Assembly (NCBI RefSeq): GCF_001940785.1
Contig: NZ_MSLS01000003.1
Location: 185,527 to 225,114 of the forward strand
Length of the DNA: 39,588 nt
From: Bacillus sp. MRMR6
Lineage (GTDB): Bacteria; Bacillota; Bacilli; Bacillales; Cytobacillaceae
Direction: 5' to 3'
Position numbers and translations under genes: made by a program. Every line of letters begins with the position of its first letter. Position 1 is the first letter of the stretch. Under the pieces are notes generated by a model. The model was not told where the DNA came from and made no database searches. It saw only the letters and a list, made by a program, of their open reading frames with translations. Shown here piece after piece: positions 23,379-30,688 of this stretch.

Positions 23379-24233
23379 CTACAGCACTTCTAGAATTGCT
23401 TTACCCACGCCGTTCTCATCATTTGTATCAGTGATGACGTCACATAATGATTTTATTTCAAAGCCAGCATTACCCATGGCAACAGCACGGCCCGCCCGCT
23501 CAAGCATCGAGACATCATTATAATTATCACCAATTGCCATTGTCTCAGATAAATCAATTCCTCTTGATTTTACAAACTGCTCAAGAGCAATTCCCTTTTG
23601 TGCCTGCTTATGTGTAATTTCAATATTATCAAAACCTGAACTGGAAATGGCCAAGTCGGCTAGTTCTTCTAAAGAGCGAGCGGCTGCATGCCGTCTATCT
23701 GAATCCTCGGAAAAAGCCAGTAGTTTGTAAATTTGATGGTCTGGGTTAGTAAATAGCAGCTCATAGTCTTCGATCTCATAGACTAAACCTTCACTTACTC
23801 TTACTTCTGCAGCAGCGATAATTTTCTCTCGATCGACCTCAGGGTTGGCGCTGACAATAATATCAACAAGCGTGGAAACTGCCCTTTCAAAATCGGTTGT
23901 AAATGTCCCTTTGTCCGTGTACACCTCGAAATAAATGTCTTTTTCCATAAGCTTTTCAGCAGCCATCCTAGCTGATGGCTTATCGATCGGAGTAGTTGAA
24001 ATCACTTCACCTTCTTTTGAGCGTATCTCTGCGCCATTTACCCCAATCACCGGGCAATGTAATTCAGCTTCTTTAAGAACAAATTGAGCTTCCTGATAAG
24101 AACGGCCTGTTGCTACGACCACTTCAATTCCCTGTGCCTGCGCTTTTAAAATCGCCTGTTTATTTTCTTCGCTAATTTTTTGCTGAGAATTTAATAATGT
24201 CCCATCCATATCTGTTGCGATACATTTAATCAT
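23379..24233 (-). CDS. Cof-type HAD-superfamily phosphatase
   Basis: A cytoplasmic phosphatase of the HAD IIB (Cof) group, probably acting on sugar phosphates or flavin-type phosphates. In 284 residues it has motif I DMDGTLLNS (about 8-16), motif II VVATGRS, a cap domain (about 85-195) and motif IV GDNYNDVSML with the preceding lysine in KGIALEQF. Resembles B. subtilis YwpJ/YitU-type proteins, though a specific assignment is not possible. Start ATG at 24233 with AAGGGTG upstream. Confidence 0.86.
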   Translation of the reverse strand: MIKCIATDMDGTLLNSQQKISEENKQAILKAQAQGIEVVVATGRSYQEAQFVLKEAELHCPVIGVNGAEIRSKEGEVISTTPIDKPSARMAAEKLMEKDIYFEVYTDKGTFTTDFERAVSTLVDIIVSANPEVDREKIIAAAEVRVSEGLVYEIEDYELLFTNPDHQIYKLLAFSEDSDRRHAAARSLEELADLAISSSGFDNIEITHKQAQKGIALEQFVKSRGIDLSETMAIGDNYNDVSMLERAGRAVAMGNAGFEIKSLCDVITDTNDENGVGKAILEVL

Positions 24234-24306
24234 GCTGATCACCCTTTTTCTATGTATTTCTTACTGACATTCTAACATGCTCGTTTCAATTCTTTTGCCA
24301 TTTTGC

Positions 24307-24972
24307 TTATGATATATACTTGCTTCCTTCTCTGACACTGAGCGGAGCTAACTGATTTCCGGAAATAAACTGCTTAACTGACTGCGGATTTGTCTTTGAA
24401 TACTCTCTAAGTGCCCAGCCAATTGCCTTTTGGATAAAAAATTCCTTACTAGCTGCATTTTGTAATATGTACGTATATAACAGCTTTTCATTCGTGCGTT
24501 GTTTATATTTTAATTGAAAAAGAATGCTGGCTCTTCTCAGCCAAAAGTCCTCATCGACCGCCCAGCCATCAATCGTTTCCTCTATTACCTCTGGTGACCT
24601 GCTGGCGATTTCACCAACTGCCTTTGGAGCGATCATATCCACCGTATCCCACCAAGATTTAGTCGTAATTAACTTTTCAAAGAACGGCAGATCGTCTTTT
24701 GTTAATTTCTTCAATGACTTTTCGATATAATCTAACGCAGTATATTGGTATTCTCGTTCATTTTTTTCCCAAAGCTCTAAAACCAGTTCTTTGTTAAAGG
24801 GTTCTTTTAACATACCTGTCTCGTTGAAAAACTTTCGGACAAGCGCTCTTCTTTCTGGTGTCTTAATTCCCAAAAAGGGAAACAAATTTCTCATATACCT
24901 TTCCATCGGTTCTGCATTTTCTGCATTTCGGTACGCTTCAAACAATGTAATTAACGGTTTAATCTTCTCCAC
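24307..24972 (-). CDS. DNA alkylation repair protein, AlkD-like HEAT-repeat glycosylase
   Basis: It excises N3- and N7-alkylated purines from DNA without base flipping. The 221-residue all-helical protein carries the AlkD hallmarks: MRNLFPFLGIKTPERR at about 28, KSWWDTVDMIAPKAVG at about 106 (substrate-groove Trp and Asp), and DEDFWLRRASILFQL with the conserved Trp-Leu-Arg-Arg. Length and motifs fit the family. Starts with GTG at 24970-24972, seven bases after AAGGGTG. No obvious operon partner. Confidence 0.88.
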   Translation of the reverse strand: MEKIKPLITLFEAYRNAENAEPMERYMRNLFPFLGIKTPERRALVRKFFNETGMLKEPFNKELVLELWEKNEREYQYTALDYIEKSLKKLTKDDLPFFEKLITTKSWWDTVDMIAPKAVGEIASRSPEVIEETIDGWAVDEDFWLRRASILFQLKYKQRTNEKLLYTYILQNAASKEFFIQKAIGWALREYSKTNPQSVKQFISGNQLAPLSVREGSKYIS

Positions 24973-25103
24973 CTAAAATCACCCTTACTTATATTTACCT
25001 TATACTTCCAGTTTACTCCTTATCGTATTTGATATCAAAGATGTATAAACGAATTAAGGGATGCCAAACTATGATTAGCTTGGACGAAAGGAGCTTTTTA
25101 TCC

Positions 25104-25262
25104 ATGACGAAGAAATATAATAAAGGCAGTAACAATCAAAATTCTCCCACAGCAGGACATGCCGAAGCGGAATTTTCTACTGAATTTGTCAGCGGCGATA
25201 ATAGCAAAGGCAATAAACGCAATCAAAAAAGCCAACAGAGCAAAACGAATCCACATCAATAA
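25104..25262 (+). CDS. Gamma-type small acid-soluble spore protein (SspE-like), short
   Basis: A 52-residue, very hydrophilic Asn/Gln/Ser/Lys-rich protein. The segment AGHAEAEFSTEFVSGDNS matches the gamma-SASP repeat core (GQFGTEFASETN) including the GPR protease cleavage region EF-x-TEF. Gamma SASPs store amino acids in the spore core and are degraded on germination. B. subtilis SspE has two such repeats; this protein has one, so it is about half length. Start at the ATG at 25104 with AAAGGAG ten bases upstream; the open frame extends upstream without homology. Confidence 0.75.
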   Translation: MTKKYNKGSNNQNSPTAGHAEAEFSTEFVSGDNSKGNKRNQKSQQSKTNPHQ

Positions 25263-25267
25263 AAAAA

Positions 25268-25299
25268 GAAGCAGGCTTTCATTTAGAAAAGCCTGCTTC
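25268..25299. terminator. Terminator between the spore protein and the duplicated ATPase
   Basis: GAAGCAGGCTTT (25268-25279) pairs with AAAGCCTGCTTC (25288-25299). The minus strand continues with a run of T, so it mainly serves the ATPase gene; the plus-strand gene ends just before it. Confidence 0.85.
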
Positions 25300-25303
25300 C
25301 CTG

Positions 25304-26410
25304 TTATTGTCCACTATTAACTGCCCCTAAACTCCTAATTTCTTCCGCTATTTTTTGCTGGATATTTTCAACAACTGAAAAGTCCATCGCAGAAACATAA
25401 ATCGCTTCTAGCTCATCATGAAGCTCTTTTGCCTTTGCTAAAAAGGAAATCGCCTTCTTCATATTTTTCTTATAACTCTCTGCAATCGGGGCAATTTGAT
25501 CAGCATAAATCTCATCCGTTCCTGGGGCGATGATCAGCTCATACATATCAATGATTTCATCACCAGCACGGCTTGGGAAGTACTCATGCGGGGCTGTACT
25601 GTCAAAAATCGCAATACCGAGCTCTCTAAAAATAACCATATCTAAACTATTCGGGTCAAACCCGCAATGGTAAACTTCACTATCGATTCCTCGTGCTTCA
25701 GCAGCTGCAGCCAGTTTTTTCAACATGGTGGATTTACCGGATCCTGGGCGGCCCTTAATAAAATAGCGCTTTGCCACACCCTCCGTCAAATTCGGGACAA
25801 AATCGACCGCACCTTTTGGGGTTGCAGCCCCTAGGAAACGATGGCGGACGTCAGACACTTTATTTAATTTAATCTTTCCAAAGAACGACTCCATCAGCTT
25901 TTTCGTCAGCTGGTCAGCCTTTTCAAAATCCATGTTATCAATGTAGATTTTCTCCCAATCATCGTGAACATCCAAGGCTGTTTTGAAGGTGGAATAGGCT
26001 TGCTTAAACGAATGGCTGATTGCATTTGTTAAACGATAAATCTCCTTTTTATGGGCTGAGAGCTTACGGGCATCCCACGCCTCCCCAAGGTTAATATACT
26101 CTTCCACAGCTCCGGGTGCTTTCGGTTCAATGACATGCGGCGCTGTTCCATCAACAATTCCCACCTTTAGCGCGGGAATCAGTACCCCATCAACCGACTC
26201 ATTATCTGATGAGCAGTGTAAAAACTCAATATCATAGCCCTTTTTAACCCACTCTTCCCCGACCTTTTTCATTAACGAGGATTTTCCCGTCCCCGGTCCA
26301 CCCTTCAAAATAAACAAACGATCCAGTCCTTGAAGATTCGATTCATAAAGGCTATGAAAACCTCGTGCTGTATTGCCGCCAGCATAATAATTTTTTATTT
26401 TCCCTGCCAC
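25304..26410 (-). CDS. Internally duplicated P-loop ATPase, PRK06851-like, function unknown
   Basis: A 368-residue cytoplasmic protein made of two homologous halves. Each has a P-loop: GGPGTGKSS at 37-45 and GRPGSGKST at 220-228. Each then has an HC-x-x-D segment (about 65 and 249), a TAPH motif (89-92 and 272-275) and a helical stretch ending HD-x-x-E-x-IY-x-x-x-MDF. Both P-loops keep the catalytic Lys and Ser/Thr. The protein is widespread in Firmicutes as I recall, without a described role; two NTP sites in one chain suggest an intramolecular kinase- or ATPase-like dimer. It starts with GTG after AAGGAGTG. Neighbours give no clear hint. Confidence 0.75.
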   Translation of the reverse strand: MAGKIKNYYAGGNTARGFHSLYESNLQGLDRLFILKGGPGTGKSSLMKKVGEEWVKKGYDIEFLHCSSDNESVDGVLIPALKVGIVDGTAPHVIEPKAPGAVEEYINLGEAWDARKLSAHKKEIYRLTNAISHSFKQAYSTFKTALDVHDDWEKIYIDNMDFEKADQLTKKLMESFFGKIKLNKVSDVRHRFLGAATPKGAVDFVPNLTEGVAKRYFIKGRPGSGKSTMLKKLAAAAEARGIDSEVYHCGFDPNSLDMVIFRELGIAIFDSTAPHEYFPSRAGDEIIDMYELIIAPGTDEIYADQIAPIAESYKKNMKKAISFLAKAKELHDELEAIYVSAMDFSVVENIQQKIAEEIRSLGAVNSGQ

Positions 26411-26517
26411 TGGACAAACACTCCTTTATTGGCTAATTACTGTTGAAATGGGTAGATTTCTTTACACACTATCATATGCAGCAGCCTTTTATAGGTGAAT
26501 GCCTAGTCAGCAGTTCG

Positions 26518-26997
26518 TTATTTTTTGCAGATAACGACCGTTTCCGCCTTGGAAAGGGAGATTAAGTCCTCCGGTTTCAACACCATTTGTACGCCTATTT
26601 TTCCTGCACTCACGACCATTTCATTGATATCCAAGCAGCTTTCATCTATAAACGTCTTATACTCCTTTTTCATTCCAATCGGAGAGCAGCCACCGCGAAT
26701 ATAGCCCGTCCATTTTTGAATATCCTTCACCGAAATCATCTCGACGTTCTTTTCTCCTGCCGCTTTTGCCGCTCTTTTCAAATCCAGCTCAGCCTCTACC
26801 GGAATAACGAACACATATATACCTTTGCTTGCCCCTTGCGCAACAAGGGTTTTATAGACCTCCTTTGGATCCTTGCCAATTTTTCCTGCAACGGAAATAC
26901 CATCTGTTTTCCCATCCTTATGGTCATAAGTGATGACCTCATGGGCGATCTTTTTTGCATCTAGAATTCGTAGCGCATTTGTTTTAACCTGTGCCAT
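26518..26997 (-). CDS. ybaK: Cys-tRNA(Pro)/Cys-tRNA(Cys) deacylase YbaK
   Basis: A trans-editing enzyme that hydrolyses cysteine mischarged on tRNA-Pro. The 159-residue protein has the YbaK/ProX fold: RILDAKKIAHEVITYDH at the N-terminus, GKDPKEVYKTLVAQG with the catalytic-region lysine (about 50), and YIRGGCSPIGMKK (about 100), the Gly-Gly-x-Ser-Pro-Ile motif of the family. The length is normal. AAGGATG lies upstream of the ATG. Transcribed alone. Confidence 0.93.
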   Translation of the reverse strand: MAQVKTNALRILDAKKIAHEVITYDHKDGKTDGISVAGKIGKDPKEVYKTLVAQGASKGIYVFVIPVEAELDLKRAAKAAGEKNVEMISVKDIQKWTGYIRGGCSPIGMKKEYKTFIDESCLDINEMVVSAGKIGVQMVLKPEDLISLSKAETVVICKK

Positions 26998-27040
26998 TTT
27001 TTAACATCCTTTTTTGTTTCTATTTTAACAAACATTCTTT

Positions 27041-27146
27041 TAATTGCTAGGAATCCTGTTTTCGGGCTTCATGAACCTTCCATGAGGACCGTAATTGCTG
27101 AGGTAGCCTGTTTTCGGTCCTCATGAACCTTCCAGGGGGGCCTTAC
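27041..27146. repeat. Two tandem copies of a 51-55-bp intergenic repeat (family D)
   Basis: Copy 1 (27041-27091) and copy 2 (27092-27146) share TAATTGCT, CCTGTTTTCGG and TCATGAACCTTCC in the same order, with diverged linkers. No terminal inverted repeats or ORF are evident. Confidence 0.7.
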
Positions 27147-27327
27147 TTAGAAAAACCCTTCTGCAAACTACCTGCATTTACACGGAATATCCACATTACT
27201 GTCACCCGTTTGTCACTCTATCAAACATTAATTATAGTAAACTAAAGATAGTTAGAAGTTTCCAATTAGAGCTGAAATGAATTTGACCAATTTTCCAGTT
27301 TGTCATCGTTATTTCGGTAAAAACACA

Positions 27328-27343
27328 TGTGAAGTTATTCACA
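27328..27343. promoter_or_regulatory. Perfect Fnr/Crp-type box upstream of the radical SAM gene
   Basis: TGTGAAGTTATTCACA matches TGTGA-N6-TCACA in full and is a perfect dyad with 6-bp arms. With a -10 of TATTCT at 27364-27369 (start near 27376), its centre lies at about -40.5, an activator position. Fnr is the likeliest binder, given Bacillus Fnr's known target sequence. Confidence 0.65.
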
Positions 27344-27393
27344 ATAAATACTATAAATATTATTATTCTGATATAGAAAAGGGTGGCTTATGA

Positions 27394-29202
27394 ATGAAAT
27401 ATGATTTAGTCCTTTTACACGCACCCAGCGTTTACGATTTTAGAAAGAATTCCCTGCTTGCAGGCCCTATTAGTGATGTTGTACCATCATCACCGGTTTT
27501 TGAAATGTACCCGATTGGCTTAACCAGCATCGCTGACTACCTAGAAAGGTACGGACTTCGCGTTAAAATTATCAATATCGCAAACAGAATGCTGATGAGT
27601 GAGAACTTTGATGTTGAAGCAAAACTAAGAAAAATTAAAACGCGGGCATTTGGAATCGACCTGCACTGGCTTCCGCATGCACACGGCAGTATCGAGCTTG
27701 CAAAAATCGTTAAAAGGCTTCATCCTAATACCCCGATGATTTTCGGCGGATTATCCGCTACTTACTATCATAAGGAATTAATTCAATATCCCTTTATTGA
27801 TTTTGTTATGAGAGGCGATTCAACTGAAAAGCTGATGCTGCTGCTCATGAATAAATTAGAAGTCGGCAACACGCATTATGTTGATATTCCAAATTTAACG
27901 TGGAAGAAAGGATCAGAGGTTGGCTATAACCCGATTACCTATGTACCAAAGGATTTAAATGACATCGATGTCCCAGGTTACCGTTATACCGTCCGCTCTG
28001 TGTTTAAATATCGAAATTTCCTAGACCCGCTCCCTTACAATGGCTGGCTGCAATACCCTAATACAGCCTTACTCACAGCAAGAGGCTGCTCGCAAAACTG
28101 TCTGATTTGCGGCGGTTCAAAGGATGCGTATGAACAAAACTGCGGAAGAAGTTCTCTTGCATTAAGATCACCAGAAAAGCTGGTGGAAGACATTCAGTTT
28201 ATTTCACGATTTAGCCGCGCACCGATTTTTATCCTTCATGACCTGCGTCAGGGCGGCCGTGAATATGTAAAAGAGTTTTTCAGCCGTCTTAAAAAGCTAA
28301 ACCTTAAAAACGAAATGGTATTTGAATTATTCCAATATGCCGGCGAAGAGTTCTTCCAAATGATGAATGACAGCTGTCCAAAGTATAGCATTGAAATCAC
28401 CCTTGAAACACATGATGAAAAGATTAGAAGATACAACGGTAAATTTAATTGTACAAATCCCAAAGTGATTGAAACGCTAAACTTTGCATTAAGACATGGT
28501 GCTAAGAAAATCGATTTATTCTTTATGACAGGCATACCAGGTCAAACGTACCAAAGTGCCATCGAGAACATTGATTTCTGCGAAAAAATTCACCTGGCTT
28601 GTAATAAAGACCCAAGGATTTTCTATTTTGTTGCACCGCTTGCACCTTTCCTTGACCCGGCAAGCCCAGCCTTTGAAAATCCAGAACTGCATGGATATAA
28701 AAAGTTCTGTCATACGCTTGAAGACCACCGCAAGGCCATTACTCAGCCTTCTTGGAAGCATATGCTCAGCTATGAAACCAAACAGATGACGCGTGATGAT
28801 ATTGTCAATTCAACTTATGATTCTGCACAATTGCTGAACGACTTTAAATTAAAATACCGCCTCATCGATCAGGCAGGCTATGATGAAATCAAAGGGAAAA
28901 TCATTAAATCTCAGGCCTATATCGAAAAAATTGACCATGTCCTTGCTCTTCCGGAAGCTGAACAGCAAATAGAATTAGCTAAGATTCAAAAAGAAATTGA
29001 AGAGCTGAATAAATATAGTATCTGCGGCAAGAACGAATTGAAGTGGGAGGTACAAAAGAACTATGCAAACTTCTTCTCCCTTGCATTGGTTGGTTTAGAG
29101 CAGCTTTATGAGGAATATGCAACCAAATTCAAACATGCCTTGCAGCCAAAGCTTCGCCAGCAATTCAAACTAGATACTGAGCATCAAAAGGCAGAAATGT
29201 AA
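27394..29202 (+). CDS. B12-binding-domain radical SAM protein
   Basis: A 602-residue enzyme with an N-terminal cobalamin-binding-like domain (about 1-160; the DLHWLP segment stands where the DxHxxG motif usually is, so the classic histidine is kept but the glycine is not). The radical SAM core (about 220-450) has the cluster motif C232-x3-C236-x2-C239. The C-terminal 130 residues are charged and helical, probably coiled coil. I recall similar proteins being annotated as the TIGR04190 group, but I am not certain. The substrate is unknown; members of the broader class methylate or rearrange unactivated carbons. It stands alone behind an Fnr-type box, suggesting an anaerobic role. Confidence 0.82.
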   Translation: MKYDLVLLHAPSVYDFRKNSLLAGPISDVVPSSPVFEMYPIGLTSIADYLERYGLRVKIINIANRMLMSENFDVEAKLRKIKTRAFGIDLHWLPHAHGSIELAKIVKRLHPNTPMIFGGLSATYYHKELIQYPFIDFVMRGDSTEKLMLLLMNKLEVGNTHYVDIPNLTWKKGSEVGYNPITYVPKDLNDIDVPGYRYTVRSVFKYRNFLDPLPYNGWLQYPNTALLTARGCSQNCLICGGSKDAYEQNCGRSSLALRSPEKLVEDIQFISRFSRAPIFILHDLRQGGREYVKEFFSRLKKLNLKNEMVFELFQYAGEEFFQMMNDSCPKYSIEITLETHDEKIRRYNGKFNCTNPKVIETLNFALRHGAKKIDLFFMTGIPGQTYQSAIENIDFCEKIHLACNKDPRIFYFVAPLAPFLDPASPAFENPELHGYKKFCHTLEDHRKAITQPSWKHMLSYETKQMTRDDIVNSTYDSAQLLNDFKLKYRLIDQAGYDEIKGKIIKSQAYIEKIDHVLALPEAEQQIELAKIQKEIEELNKYSICGKNELKWEVQKNYANFFSLALVGLEQLYEEYATKFKHALQPKLRQQFKLDTEHQKAEM

Positions 29203-29220
29203 GAAAGCGCAAGCGCCTTG
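29203..29220 (+). repeat. Family A repeat remnant directly after the radical SAM gene
   Basis: GAAAGCGCAAGCGCCTTG starts at the base after the stop codon and matches the head of the family A element (GAAAAGCGGAAGCGCC) with two differences. Nothing more of the element remains. Confidence 0.6.
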
Positions 29221-29228
29221 TAAAAAAA

Positions 29229-29262
29229 ACGTGCGGCAGTTCAATGCCGCCCGTCTTATTTT
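29229..29262. terminator. Bidirectional terminator between the radical SAM and MFS genes
   Basis: ACG-TGCGGCA pairs with TGCCGC-CCGT around GTTCAA (core stem 29233-29238 / 29245-29250). A T-run follows on the plus strand and an eight-T run on the minus strand. Confidence 0.85.
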
Positions 29263-29271
29263 TTGTAAAAA

Positions 29272-30477
29272 CTATGCTAATTCTTGACTCTTTGTTTCTT
29301 TTCCTAAGAACAGTACGGTAAAAGCCCCGACTAGAATAGCTATGCAAAAGATCGTAAAAATTGAAGCTATTGGCAGGTTCTGAGTTACCATATATCCAAC
29401 CAGCAATGGACCGAGGACACCGCCTAAACGGCCGAAGGAAGCAGCCATTCCCGATCCAGTAGCACGGATAACGGTCGGATACTGTTCCGGAGTGTAGGTG
29501 TACAATCCGCCCCAGGCCCCGAGGTTAAAGAAGGATAACAAGATTCCCGAGGTCATTAATAATGCAGTCGTATCCGCTGTCCCAAATAAATAGGCACTAG
29601 CTGCTGTTCCAAGTAAATAAACTACTAATACAAACTTCCGCCCGAACTTCTCAATCGCCCATGCCGCTGTAAAGTAACCCGGCAGCTGTGCTAACGTCAT
29701 AATCAAGACATACTCAAAGCTTTTGATTAAACTAAAGCCCTTCATCACCATCACACTCGGCAGCCATAAAAACATTCCATAATAGGAGAAAACCACACAG
29801 AACCAAACAATCCAAAGCATCGTCGTCTGGCGGCGGTATTCACTCGACCACAACTTGGCAAGACTTTGAAAAGCAGAAATTTTCTCCTTTTGCTTAATGG
29901 CCTCGTAGCGGGGGGAGTCTGGTAAACCAACACGCAAATATAAGGCGTAAAAGGCAGGTGCAGCACTAATTAACAAGGCAACCTCCCAACCATACCTCGG
30001 GATAATGAAATAAGAAATAATGGCTGATAACAGCCAGCCTGCTGCCCAAAAGCTCTCTAACAGGACGACCACTCTTCCGCGTTTATCTGCTGACACTGTT
30101 TCAGATACAAGTGTCGATGCAACCGGAAGTTCCCCTCCAAGACCCATCCCAATGACAAATCTTAATAACAGAAAAACCGTTAATGAGGTCGCAAATGCGG
30201 AAACACCACTGCCTACTGAAAACAATAACAGCGTGATGATAAAAACATTTTTCCGGCCAATTCGGTCTGCCATAATCCCAAAGACTAAAGCCCCGACCGC
30301 CATCCCGATCGAATTAACACTGCCGATCCAGCCCATTTGTGCGGCAGACAGATCCCAATCTACCCTTAAAGCAGCAATGATAAAGGAGAGCATCCCCACA
30401 TCCATCGCATCAAACATCCAGCCCATCCCGGCAACCCCAAGTAGCTTCCGGCTGGAAATCTCTTTATTCTTCTTCAT
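29272..30477 (-). CDS. MFS transporter of the metabolite:H+ symporter type, NiaP-like
   Basis: A 401-residue, 12-helix major facilitator. It has the loop 2-3 motif GIMADRIGRKNVF, RFVIGMGLGGELPVASTLVSE after helix 4, and LPDSPRYEAIKQ in the central loop, all typical of the sugar/aromatic-acid symporter branch. The N-terminal GMGWMFDAMDVGMLSF closely resembles B. subtilis YceI/NiaP, a niacin transporter, but aromatic-acid carriers are near relatives, so niacin is only the best guess. Start ATG at 30477 after AGGAGGG. Confidence 0.82.
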   Translation of the reverse strand: MKKNKEISSRKLLGVAGMGWMFDAMDVGMLSFIIAALRVDWDLSAAQMGWIGSVNSIGMAVGALVFGIMADRIGRKNVFIITLLLFSVGSGVSAFATSLTVFLLLRFVIGMGLGGELPVASTLVSETVSADKRGRVVVLLESFWAAGWLLSAIISYFIIPRYGWEVALLISAAPAFYALYLRVGLPDSPRYEAIKQKEKISAFQSLAKLWSSEYRRQTTMLWIVWFCVVFSYYGMFLWLPSVMVMKGFSLIKSFEYVLIMTLAQLPGYFTAAWAIEKFGRKFVLVVYLLGTAASAYLFGTADTTALLMTSGILLSFFNLGAWGGLYTYTPEQYPTVIRATGSGMAASFGRLGGVLGPLLVGYMVTQNLPIASIFTIFCIAILVGAFTVLFLGKETKSQELA

Positions 30478-30564
30478 CAAAACCCTCCTGTAAAAACCCA
30501 ATAGTAATATAATTCCCGAAACCAACAGTTTTACATAATTACATCATGACCTTCTTTAAACATC

Positions 30565-30594
30565 AAAAAGAGAGAGTAACCATTCTCCTCTCTC
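30565..30594 (-). terminator. Terminator of the heterodimeric ABC exporter operon
   Basis: On the minus strand GAGAGAG (30594-30588) pairs with CTCTCTC (30576-30570), followed by TTTTT (30569-30565). It lies about 95 bp past the second ABC gene. Confidence 0.75.
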
Positions 30595-30688
30595 GTAAAA
30601 ACCTTTTATTATTTACCAGACACATTCATTAATAAAATACTACAATACTTTATGACTGGCAAAACAAATTATTTAAAAAATCTAATCA

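Larger units (their letters stand above)
27003..27393. other. 391-bp divergent intergenic region between ybaK and the radical SAM gene
   Basis: No gene is visible. It contains a tandem pair of 51-55-bp repeats (27041-27146), an AT-rich stretch, and near its right end a perfect Fnr-type box (27328-27343) with a possible -10 at 27364-27369. Confidence 0.65.
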
